The translations under genes were made by a program, and so were the position numbers. A stretch of 64,000 nt of DNA from Nitzschia sp. DOCU1 (taxonomy: Eukaryota > Bacillariophyta > Bacillariophyceae > Bacillariales > Bacillariaceae): NCBI GenBank assembly GCA_951394045.1, contig OX595989.1, positions 3,410,001-3,474,000 of the forward strand, read 5' to 3'. Below are positions 20,739-30,604 of this stretch, piece after piece. The notes under the pieces are model-generated. The model had not been told where the DNA came from. It ran no database searches and saw nothing but the letters and a program-made list of their open reading frames with translations. Position 1 is the stretch's first letter; each line of letters starts with the position of its first letter.

Positions 20739-22461
20739 ACGCAAAGTGCGTCGCGCCTAGCTCTTAATCGGATGTGAATCAGACCGTGATTCACATAGAC
20801 CTATCTTCGGTAGCTAATATGACACCAACATCCTAGCAATACCCACAAACCAACCAAAGATTCAGAATGAGCATCATCGAAAGCATAGAAGTCATATGCA
20901 ACGTGGCGGCCTCACAACCATTGCTAGCCAATCATTTTGATAAATCCAAGTAGTTAGTGCGCGCCGCGGCGAGCAATGATTCACACTTCCCAAATCAGCT
21001 ACATGGCCACCATTCCGTCAAAACATACTCTTTTTCCATGATTCTTTCACCAAAACATCTGTCTTAATACGAGGCTTGATAGTGGGGGCAAGGGTTGGGG
21101 TGAGTAGAGCCATGACGAGTGAAATGGGGAATTTTCTACTCGTTTTGCCATAATTTTCGCGATTTGAGCGACAAATGTCAGGCAAATCAACATAACTCAT
21201 GACAGGGGCAACAAAGCAACAAATAAACCACACCAGGCGTTGGACCATGATGCCTCTCGTATTTCCACAATTCAAGGCATGAGCTCAAGGTTTTGGAGGG
21301 GGGAGAATGAGGCGACAAAGTTTGCTTACCTACTGGTCCGATTCAATGAAGGCGACCATTCAAATGGGAAATTTGGGCCTTTCCATGATGCTATTCCATA
21401 CTTTTTTCAGTGAAACATCGACTTTGATGTTCTGAACACGATTTGGGGCGAGGGTGGGGGTAAGGAGAGGAACAATGACAAACAGGGCGAGGATTTTGTG
21501 GCTTCTCCATCGAAATGACTTTAATAGCCATCGTCTGCAGCTCCAGGGAAGTCGCCAAACAACAATCAACCAGACCAAGGCAACTGGCCTTCTATGAAGA
21601 ATGCAAGAAGCAGTCGCCAACTGCATACTCATATATGCTGAGCAAGGCGATAGTGAGACCAACAACTGCTCTGAATTGGTATGAGGTGGAGGAAAGCGAC
21701 CCTGGGAAAGTTGGGATTAATTGGGATTCGAATGAATAGCAAGAGGGCCACCAAATAGCAGCACTTCATACTCCTTTTGGCTGATATTCAAACCAGTGTG
21801 GCTCCTGCATCCAAACTGTGAGAAATTTACTGATTGGTGCCGCCCTTGATTGCATTGAAATGCAGGTCACGATGAACCAGAATGGATGAAATGCTGAGTA
21901 CAGTTCTAGACGGCAAATCGCAAGAGAACCAAGCAATCTACAAAAAACAAGGCATCACAGAGTCAATAAAATCACTAAAGAACAATTGACTTTAGCCACT
22001 GGCGATGGATCACACCATTTATTTGATTATATGGGCGATGCGATGAAAATTGGGCTGGGAAGCCGGTTGGGAAAAAGAGGGTCCCCTCCTACAAGTTAAT
22101 CAAAGAATCAAAAAAGGAAACATCCATCCGATCCCTCTGATGCAGTGGACAACATCCAGAATAAAAAATAGTATTTGTATCATCACATTTGACTGAGTTT
22201 AGCAGAAAACTCGATGAAAATGGGCGAAAATGGGCAAATTTGGCGCAGGAGTCACGCTGTCGCGCAGGTAGTAACGTGTAGAGGGGGAGTTTTTGAAAAA
22301 TTCCAACGCGGCGAGCTACTGGAAGGTATAGAACAATATTAGCTAGGATAAGTTGCAAAAGAGTACTTTTTGGTTAGGTGACGGTCGATGCAGTAGAGTT
22401 GCAGATGTGAATCACGGCTTGATTCACTGATTAATCCGATTAAGAGATACGCAATTTGCGT
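20739..22461. mobile_element. Candidate non-autonomous element bounded by ~57-bp inverted repeats
   Basis: The sequence at 20739-20796 reappears, inverted and diverged, at 22405-22461. Shared blocks are ACGCAAA-TGCGT, CTCTTAATCGGAT and CCGTGATTCACAT. The left copy contains a perfect 10-bp palindrome arm pair (ATGTGAATCA/TGATTCACAT, 20772-20796); the right one has 8-bp arms. A separate perfect 10-bp hairpin (CCGAGAAGTG/CACTTCTCGG) sits just outside at 20656-20681. The interior of about 1.6 kb has no supported gene. Element status and exact ends are inference; no target duplication was established. Confidence 0.4.
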
Positions 22462-22704
22462 TTTGGGAACGTCCTCCAATGATGTGTCGACACGCAGGGC
22501 AGCCGAGAGGGCGACGCACAGCTCTCTCTCATCCCCCAGACAAGACTAGGTAGAAAGAGTAGCCGATGTGCCACTAGCTAGCTAGAGCTCTACTCTTAAG
22601 CTACAAGAAGACGCGGTCTAATGGCAATGAACATTTCTATTTGATTTGAAAGCCACGCAGACTTTCACTGGTTGAAACTCGGGGATGGGACTTGGGGTCA
22701 CTTT

Positions 22705-22818
22705 AGACCCCAATCATACATATCATTGAAAATCATACATGTTATTCAAAACCAAAAGCAATTGCTTTCGGTTTTGAATAACATGTATGGTTTTCAATGA
22801 TATGTACGATTGGGGTCT
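22705..22818. repeat. 57-bp inverted duplication forming a perfect-centre palindrome
   Basis: Arms 22705-22761 and 22762-22818 are reverse complements with three mismatches I can see and no spacer. The equivalent flank of the intact gene (about 14625-14680) has only one arm, so the inverted duplication arose in this copy. Confidence 0.88.
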
Positions 22819-24581
22819 GCTGTGCATTTCCCCAATGACTCGGAAACATGCAATAATATGGAAGAAAAATTTGGGCTCCTGTTGGATGAGCGTGTTGGCG
22901 AAGTGGTCGTCCACGGGACAGGAGCACCCTCATCCCGATCATCTCTAGGCGGCGTTGTCGCCCGAGGTTTCGGAAGCCTCTTCAGGGATGGACACGGTCT
23001 TGGGATGTTTGCTCTTCGTCTTCTTGTCAAAGCATCCACGACGGTAGAGGATCAATAAGGCGACGAGGAAGACGGCAAAGGCTGCCATCGAAATTCCAAC
23101 AATGGCACCGGTGGAAAGACCATCCGGCTCAGGATTGATGATCCTAACTGTGACCTTGAAGGAACCCGTGATATTTCCGTCCTCGGAGAGGAGGGCGAGG
23201 GCATCATCCCCTCCGTCCTGCAACATACGACGGCCTGGGGGAAGGTTGATGGGTTTCATCTCGACGGATCCGGTTCACGCAAACATTTCATAAGGATTGC
23301 TTGGCTCGATGAATGCGGAAGTAGCCGTACTCTCAAAGGCGAGCCTGTTCCGGAACTGGGACTCCTCCCCATACAATCACATCTCGACTTTCTCCTTTAT
23401 TGAAGCAGGTCACGTCTTTGAAGCTCTTCACGACAAAGTTGCCGAAGGCGGCCTTCGGTGTAATGCAGATACGAAAGTTCGCACCTAGAGGGTTCATTGA
23501 ACAAATAGCAAAATGTAAGAAACGATCAAGTGGAAGAAAGGAACCAATGCAACGAACCTACCAGCAAAGTAATCATGAAGTGAAGCGATATTGGTTACAT
23601 CGGCTGGATCGATGATATCGATGGGTACGTTGTCGTCATCACAGAGGTATGGATCGACCAACCAGTCATCAAAAATCGTCTCGATGGTTCCAGGGTTATG
23701 CGCCAAGGCAGCGACGTTCTGAACGAAGTTGTAGGTGTAATCCACCTCAACTGAGAAAGGAATGAAATGCTGGTTAGTATACGAGCTGTTCAACTAGAGG
23801 CCTTCAATCATCTGTGTTCGGCTCTGCGTCCCAGCATAGTAGGTATCCAAGTAGGAGACCTCTTCAGAGATTCCGTCTCCATTCTTATAATCATGTTCCA
23901 AGGTCGTATGGACACAGAACTGGAACTGCCCATTGTTCGATCCTGGACTGGGCTCGATCCAGATCCCTTTGTTTCGACTGTTCGGGTTGGTAGTAGTAAA
24001 TTCCTGAAGGACAGCAACCGAGTGAGGGTTCATGAGCTCTGGGCATTTGGGGTCAGGGTGGGCATCAGGATTGCACGGAGTGGCGGTGAAAGCCACTTGT
24101 TCCGTAATCGGGAATCCCTGGTCACAGCTTTCTCCCGCGTCCTCAGGGAGTCGACGACAAAGGGTCTCGGCAAGCTCAAGAAGAGAACCGTTTTCGTCCA
24201 CTCGATATGGATGGAGCTCAACCCAAGTTCCACCCTTCAAGGGATCAACGTTCGTCACGTCGGGGGGCGGGTATGCACTTCGTTGAATGTACCATGGATC
24301 AATGGGTCCCAACGAATCTTCGCGAATGCCTCCAAAAAGGATGACGGGGTCACAAGTTACGGTGAGGTTGAACAAGTTGCCGACCCCACTTGACCCTTGA
24401 GAGCCATCATGAACATGGATCCAGCAGTCCTCATCATCAAAAGGTGACAGAGGGCCCAACAGTATTCTACTCTGCTGGCAACCGTTATTTTCGCCAGCGA
24501 CACAAGACAGACTCGGTGGGCTCAGTTGAGTACATGGGCCTGTGTACAAGCTGATGAAGCTGTTATAATCGGTGGGAGCAT

Positions 24582-24961
24582 TCATTGACGACTTCGCGGG
24601 TAGTTTAGCTTCTTGAAAAATGCTCTCAATTTAAAAATCTTGGGATTGCAACATAATACGGCACCTCTCTCTACAAAGACAAGACTAATCGCAACATGAA
24701 AGTTATCCCCCTCATCTGTGGCGTCATCCCGATCCTACTTGCCAAGGGGGCAACAGAGGCATCTCCCACTCCAAACATTTTAAATGCTTCCTCGAAAAGC
24801 GGCGGCGCATCGGAGGAAGTTGGAGGAAAACCAATCGAGTCTTGGGGCGACCGTGATTCATGGTCGATTGTAAGGCCAAGTACATCCGGTAAGTCGAAAC
24901 TGTAAGGAACAGGTCGCATTTGGCAGACTGCTGCTGCTTGTCGACTCACCTCGTCATTATT
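24582..24961 (+). repeat. Copied promoter plus exon 1 of the 18226 gene
   Basis: 24582-24961 matches 18110-18509 with about 20 bp fewer bases. It includes the start (ATG at 24696), the signal peptide MKVIPLICGVIPILLAKGA and the GTAAGT donor, and stops just before the exon 2 acceptor. The copy therefore encodes at most a 69-residue truncated peptide. It lies inside the minus-strand pseudogene in the opposite orientation. Confidence 0.9.
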
Positions 24962-25005
24962 CTACTGTGGGCCAGGACAGTACTAGTCGAGCCGCCAAGG
25001 GCAGT

Positions 25006-25080
25006 AAAAGCAAAGATCGACAACTTCATGATAGTGACTTCCAAGAAATCACTATCATGAAGTTATCGATCTTTGCTTTG
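25006..25080. repeat. Inverted repeat of signal-peptide sequence
   Basis: Arms of 32 nt (25006-25037 and 25049-25080) match at 30 positions around an 11-nt loop. The sequence is the signal-peptide start of the paralogous gene (MKLS-IFA...), so a third, inverted copy of that start exists beside the ones at 24965-25030 and 25277-25334. Confidence 0.85.
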
Positions 25081-25334
25081 ACTTCGAAAGTGTCACTACC
25101 AGTGGACATCTTGTACCAAACACCTTTGTTGTTGCCACTGCCTTGACCGTAGTAACAGTTTTCAGGAATGTACTCAGCAACAGTGGCATTAATATCAATT
25201 CCGAAGTACGTGTGGTTGCAAGTAATCTGGATGGGTTTCCAGCACTCATCGTTTGCAGGGGGCGTCGGGTCCAACTAGGCCAGGACAGTAGTCGAGCCGC
25301 CAAGGGCCGTCAAGGCAAAGATCGAGAACTTAAT

Positions 25335-26963
25335 GCTAGTTATTTCTTGGATATCGGGTAAAACTGCCATGCAACAGCGACAAAGAAAAACAAGATCTTG
25401 TGAGAGTTAAATTGGACAGGAATAATAAAGGAAAATGAAGGAAAATTGATTGCTTCAAAGAAAGACTATTTTGCTGTTATGGGAAGAATGGAAATCGCAG
25501 GACATGCCTTTGTGCAGTCAGCAGAAGAGGATGGGAGTTCGGATAAAACGTAGCACTTCGCAAATCAGGGTGGTGTTCCGATAGGCGCCGCGGGAATAAT
25601 ACGTGCTAAAAGTCAACATTCCCTTTTAGCTTTGTGGTGGGCGAGGACTGACGCAGAGGAAAGAAAAAAGGCGAAATGACCGAAGGTCTCTACCTCTAGC
25701 TACCGTAGTCTGCCAACAGGGGCTTAAATTTAATCCACCAATTATTATCAGTCGTCATCCCAACATATGCCTCGTAGGGTCATCCGCACCGAAATCCGAT
25801 TTCGCACATCTCTACACACGCGATTTCATCCACCGATTACCAGTCATCATCCCGCCCACATCATAAGGTCCACATCCCCCCACTACCTGTGACGTAAGTC
25901 CTCGGTTGTCATCCGAGACTTTCGCCTTACCCCTAGGTACGTCCGCTGTGCACCTACCACACTACCTGGTACGCGATTTCATCGACTTGCTGCCACCACT
26001 GAAGTTCATTCGGCCCCCCGAAGCCATGATGATTAGGAAAGGGGCAACATTAAGATTCTGGCGACTCAAGCATCACTCATTACCGACAGTAGTACTAGTA
26101 GGACGATGTAGTGTCAAAACGAGAGAAACACCAGGTACTTCTTCCCTAGGGAACCAACTCAAACCTCTCCCGTCAAGCTTAACCCAACCCTTCTAGCCTC
26201 TCGATAACGATTTCCCCATATTTCGCACACACAAACATCATGCTTTCGTAACACTAGAGAGATTCTGCAACATGCGATTTTGGAGCACGTGCTTTCGTAC
26301 AACACTACGCAATTTCCAAAGATTTCACAACACGTGATTTCGTTACAGGGCAAGCCCTTTAGATTTCACAACACGCAGGCTTAGTGATACCAAGCCACAC
26401 TATATATGCCCTTGACACACGTGCTTGTTGCCATTTGCTGGGTTCATTGAACCTACGGAAGCCGATTCTCCAGTAATACTGTAATACTGTTGCATGGTTG
26501 TATGTGCTCCAAGGAAAGGACGACCTGATTCTACAGTACATACGAGTGGCTGGGCTCGCCATGCTCGCCAACAACGGAACTTACCTTTAATTTTTATATA
26601 CACCATTTTAAAATAAAGTAAAGCCAAGAATCATTATGCGGGTCGAGCATGTTGTCCAACAAAGCGCATCCAAACATGGATCAAGATCTTCATCTGATCA
26701 TCAATTCTTTCACTGGCATCTTGACGTCTTCGTATGCTTCATCATGGTTGACTTCGATCAAGCTACTCTCGAACAACATGAATCGGACTTCCTTTTCCTT
26801 TGCTGGACAGTTTTTATGGACAGAGAACCCCCCATTGGCGCCCTGCTACTGTCAAACGAAACGTTTTGGGAGCGTTTGGTTGTTCAGCCACGGTTGCAGC
26901 AAAAGCATGGATGCTCCATTTTGATCGAGGATATGACTGGAGCTCATCGCTTACGAGCGTCAG
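25335..26963. other. Intergenic, no supported gene
   Basis: The first 150 bp continue the duplicated upstream flank of the membrane-protein gene (compare 16802-16970). After that, no coding signal is found. Around 26220-26390 there are loose repeats of a CACAACACG-ATTTC type motif. The frames at 26636-26930 may be decayed N-terminal transposase sequence. Confidence 0.45.
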
Positions 26964-27724
26964 ATGGCCCTTGCGTGCAAAGCCGACGAGAAGACACTTC
27001 GCAAATGGGCGTGGTTTTTCGTAGATGAAATTTTGATGCAGGAAGTAGAGGTTGTAAGTACCAATTGATCGTATCAATTACTTCATTTTGTATACTCACA
27101 TCATTTCTCCACGATTGTTGTTCATAGATTGTCTGGGATAATCGATATGCTGGTGACATTGGAAACGATTGTTTGGTGTCGGTCAATTGTGCCGATTTTC
27201 GTTGCCTTGGGCGGAAACTTCCAAATGGGCGCCTCAACAAAGCCTGGTACTCATACAAGTTCAAAGCACCAGGTTTGCGATATGAAATAGCTGTCTGTAT
27301 CTTGACAGGCTGCATTGTTTGGATCAATGGTCCTTTCATGCTGGGTGACTGGGTGGATGTCGAGATTTTTCGCATTGGTCTACTTCACATGCTGGACGAG
27401 GGTGAACGGGTGGAAGCGGATGATGGCTATGGAGGAGAGTCTCCCCAGTATTGCAAGGTCCCCTCCAAAGCAACAAATCCGCCAAGCAGGAAGAAATTGC
27501 AGACTAGGGTTCGTCTTCGGCACGAAACGATGAACAAGAGGATGAAGAATTGGGGGTGTCTAGTGCAGCAATTCCGTCATGGAATCAAGAAGCACTCCAC
27601 TTGTTTTCGAGCGGTTGCTGTTCTAACACAACTAGCAATCGAATCTGGAGAAGAACTTTTTGATGTCCGTGAGTACAATGACGAATGGGATGATGATTTT
27701 GTCCGTAATGTGTTGGGTCTCTAA
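26964..27724 (+). CDS. DDE_Tnp_4-type (PIF/Harbinger or IS5-like) transposase, N-terminus lost or unresolved
   Basis: Two exons in phase 0: up to 27053 (donor GTAAGT) and 27128-27724 (acceptor TTCATAG). The frame is open from 26937, just after a stop, with its first Met at 26964, giving 228 residues. The segment ADEKTLRKWAWFFVDEI followed by VWDNRYAGD is typical of the region before the catalytic core. The core reads VSVNCADFR, YSYKFKAPGLRYEI, GCIVWINGPF, VDVEIFR, VEADDGY and RLRHETMNKRMKNWG. The probable triad is Asp53, Asp107 and Glu163 in this numbering. The upstream helix-turn-helix part is absent or frameshifted, so the element is probably dead or its first exons are misread. No terminal repeats or target duplication were identified. 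Confidence 0.72.
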
Positions 27725-28407
27725 TTTCACTACTAAATTGAGTAGTACACTACTATAGAATGTACAAATAATAGAAACTAGAGTAATCGAATTGCCGACA
27801 AGCATTGATTGGCCACAAATCATTGGAAGGTCTTGCAATAGCTGATAGGATAGATGCGAGGACTTGAAAATGAAGTTATGCCATTCTCTGTGGCATCTGG
27901 GGTCAAACTAGTTCTGCTCTAGCTGCATACATAACTCCCTTCGTCCCCATCCAATTCTCCATTGTCTTCATCCTCATTCAATTCTCTTCCGAAAAGCTCT
28001 GCCACAGCTTCTACGATGCACGGGCATTCCTCATCCATGCATTCACCCCAGCAGAAAACTTCGAAGGAGCACCTGGCACACTGACGAGGCGAATTGCAGA
28101 CATCGTAGTTTGGCAGTCGTGTTGGTCGTACTTCTCTTCTCGCGGTCGTGCGCGAGAAGCGCCGGCCGATCCCTAACGCGGGCGGCGAAGCGGACGCGCG
28201 AAGGGAGGACGGACGCGGATTGACTCAACTGACTCACTTATAACTTTTTTGCATCGTGGCTTTGGATTCAAGATGGAATCCATCCAATCCCGAAACAACA
28301 CTATACTAGAAAAATACTACTGTGGGTTTCAAAGACGATGCGCCGGCTTGGGGAGGACGGAATAGTTTGCAAGTTTTGTTTGTTGTATAATAAGGACCAC
28401 GAAGCAC
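27725..28407. other. Intergenic, no supported gene
   Basis: Between the transposase relic and the acyltransferase 3' end. A GC-rich stretch near 28140-28215 is the only compositional feature. Confidence 0.45.
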
Positions 28408-29151
28408 TCAATCTTTCATGAGTTCTTCCGCTCGATCCAGATTTTGTTGAAAGAGTTGCATAAATCGTCCCATGTGTAACCCATCCATGAGACCATGATG
28501 AACATGGAGGCAAAAGGCTTGACTCCATTGTTCTTCGCCCGGCCCTCTAGCAGAAGATGGCACCAATTTTCCAAAACAATATCGGGGAATCGACGTGGGC
28601 ATGGCGAAATTCCCTAGAGCGTGTTCATAACTTGTAAAATCCAACCACGGAAGTACTGATCCATGCAAGACATCATCTCGTCGATTGCCATCAAGGCCTT
28701 GCGAGTTGGCATGAAAGTGTGCCAAGGCGGCTTTAGCATAGTCGCGAAATTCCGAAAAAGTTTCTGTCGCTTGAAAAAAGCAAAATCCATACGTTTCATC
28801 CTTGCGTAAAATCGTAATACTTGGATGAACCACTTGAGGAATAACAACTTGATTATGTTCTCGAATACGATAACGCATGGGTTCGTATTGATTTACCGTC
28901 TTGGCCAAAAGAAACAAACTGCCTTGCAAATACGACCACTCATTCAATTGGCACACTCGGCGAAGTTGGGTCACATTGAGACGAATGGTAATACCCCACT
29001 GAGGGGATGGTCCATTGTTGTACAAGTCAAAGACGGCCTTGCGATTCCATTGAGAAACGTCAAGTTTGCGGTAGGGGTAAGTGGGTGGGGGGGGCGGAGG
29101 CGGATGTGCCACTGCCGCATTGCCGGAATCCTCGTCGTTTCCATCCGCCAT
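28408..29151 (-). CDS. Chloramphenicol acetyltransferase-like acyltransferase
   Basis: A single exon of 247 residues. Residues 1-25 are a poly-Pro leader (AHPPPPPPPTYP); the rest aligns over its full length with bacterial type A chloramphenicol acetyltransferases of about 215-220 residues. Visible matches are LDVSQWNRKAVFDLY, the middle HPSITILRKDETYGF, TETFSEF, LPWLDFTSYEHAL and the catalytic HVHHGLMDGLHMGRF (His219 and Asp223; the family is HHxxxDG). Ser174 in FTSY matches the transition-state serine. In bacteria the enzyme moves acetyl from acetyl-CoA to chloramphenicol; here the acceptor is unknown. No targeting signal, intron or membrane segment. Presence in an alga suggests acquisition from bacteria, an inference from family distribution only. 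Confidence 0.9.
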   Translation of the reverse strand: MADGNDEDSGNAAVAHPPPPPPPTYPYRKLDVSQWNRKAVFDLYNNGPSPQWGITIRLNVTQLRRVCQLNEWSYLQGSLFLLAKTVNQYEPMRYRIREHNQVVIPQVVHPSITILRKDETYGFCFFQATETFSEFRDYAKAALAHFHANSQGLDGNRRDDVLHGSVLPWLDFTSYEHALGNFAMPTSIPRYCFGKLVPSSARGPGEEQWSQAFCLHVHHGLMDGLHMGRFMQLFQQNLDRAEELMKD

Positions 29152-29366
29152 GAAGAGTCGTTTGCTCTACTAGAGGATGCGCCACGCAAAATATGGCATG
29201 CAATGGCTGAACAATCTCGTTGCAAGGTTGGATCATCGCAATTGGTGTCAGGTAGGGGCTTCACTCCGAAAGCAAATGTGTTGTCTCGAATGGTGGATGA
29301 CGGATGGGTTTTGGATCTTGCGTCGTTCCTCTCTGTTCCAAAAGATATAAGTGTAACGCGGGAGCG

Positions 29367-29410
29367 ATAGAAAACGGAGCGCGGGTTTGTTGGCGCTCCA
29401 TTTTCTATCT
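29367..29410. repeat. 17-bp hairpin upstream of the CAT-like gene
   Basis: Arms GATAGAAAACGGAGCGC (29367-29383) and its complement (29394-29410) with one mismatch around a 10-nt loop, about 215 bp before the acyltransferase start. Confidence 0.7.
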
Positions 29411-29520
29411 TACCGGCGCGGTAAGGCGGGCGCACAGGCCGCTGGGCCATCGATAGTGTCATGAGTAAGCAAGGAACTGTTGACAAGTAACAATGTTACA
29501 TACCACCCAAACCAAAACCT

Positions 29521-29910
29521 AGTGTTAGTTAACTGCTCATGGGGGTTGAGAACCTAAAAGTTGGTAGAGACGAGTGTTAGTTGATTGCTCGTTATGGGTG
29601 ATAGTGAATTGCTCAGAGTGGGTCATGTACGGACACTACTGCATTGATACCTGGAGCCAAACCCCAAATCTGGTGCTAGTTGATTGCTCGTGGGGGTTCA
29701 GCACCTAAAAGTTGGTAGAGACGAGTGTTAGTTGATTGCTCGTTGCGGGTGATAGTGAATTGCTCAGGGTGGGTCATGTACGGACACTACTGCATTGATA
29801 CCTGGAGCCAAACCCCAAATCTGGTGCTAGTTGATTGCTCGTGGGGGTTCAGCACCTAAAAGTTGGTAGAGACGAGTGTTAGTTGATTGCTCGCTGCGGG
29901 TGATCGTCGG
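29521..29910. repeat. 151-bp tandem repeat, about 2.5 units
   Basis: Units begin near 29521, 29672 and 29823 with constant 151-bp spacing; the last is cut short near 29910. Each unit has internal repeats of a GTTAGTTGATTGCTCG type motif. No coding potential. Confidence 0.88.
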
Positions 29911-30604
29911 GTCATCATCCTCATCTCTTGTGTATCGATGATCATGATCATCGTCGTCGTCCATCCGCCATCGGTTCATCAACACCACTGCGCGAAAAGT
30001 GCGCGAGCAGACGGGCACGCGCACGCCCGCATTCGCAGCGTCGATAATTATCGATGTCCTATATAGTGTCTTATGTTCCATGCGCGACAGCGCGCACATA
30101 AAAATGGTCCAATCAAAAGGCTGATAAAGGCTTCACATCTACTACTACATAACGAGCCAAATTCCGAGGAATTTTCAAATTACTTAGGGAGATGACACGT
30201 CTACACCAATCACAGCGCGCGATTTCGCGGACAAAAAACCCTTAAATCCGGGACAAGAAAAATCACAAAAGTTTCCGTACCGCTCAACTTGCGGAGGGCA
30301 TCGCCCAAAACACGTACGCACGCGCGCGCACGCGCGCCCCGATTAGAAAGGAGCGTCCTTGCTTTTTTATTGGATGCGATGATGAGGGGACGCTCCGCAT
30401 CATACGCTGCACCTTCGCTTTGCCATGTGCGCGTCTTGCCGTTGCACCTTTTGGCGATTTGCATTATGTAGCTTTCTGTCTCACAATGTTAAATGCAAAT
30501 GTCGTGTGAGACATCCTTACATAAGAACATATTTTGACTGTTCGAATCCAAACGATCGCAAATCGAATCTTCTTCTGGACGACCACGACAACGATGAATG
30601 GGCC
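29911..30604. other. Upstream region of the kinase gene
   Basis: It contains an alternating purine-pyrimidine tract (ACGCACGCGCGC type, about 30309-30339) able to form Z-DNA. The kinase frame is open from 30425, but the 60 extra residues are Cys-rich and unlike a kinase N-terminus. Confidence 0.5.

Larger units (their letters stand above)
22945..25334 (-). pseudogene. Broken paralogue of the 14.8-16.8 kb membrane-protein gene
   Basis: The order of homologous pieces matches the intact gene, but many lesions exist. The start ATG is ATT (25334-25332). A TAG (25277-25275) replaces the Gln codon that ends the signal peptide. The first domain is cut after TGSDTFEVK (near 25080), and a foreign 380-bp segment (24582-24961) and an inverted repeat intervene. 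The main exon resumes at about 24581 (NSFISLYTGPC, IDPWYIQRS, GGTWVELHPYRV). The intron 1 donor reads GG where the intact gene has GT (near 23833). Exon 3 has a frameshift (frame lost after PEQARL) and internal deletion before GRRMLQDGG. The membrane helix and tail (23100-22945) remain readable. Exon 2 with its splice sites is preserved. Confidence 0.9.

Noticed and set aside
28825..29370. 181-codon plus-strand frame over the acyltransferase start
   Set aside because: Antisense to a gene with clear family motifs.
30309..30339. CRISPR-like or functional repeat in the GC-rich tract
   Set aside because: Only a simple alternating purine-pyrimidine tract; no spacer structure. No CRISPR array exists in this eukaryotic window.
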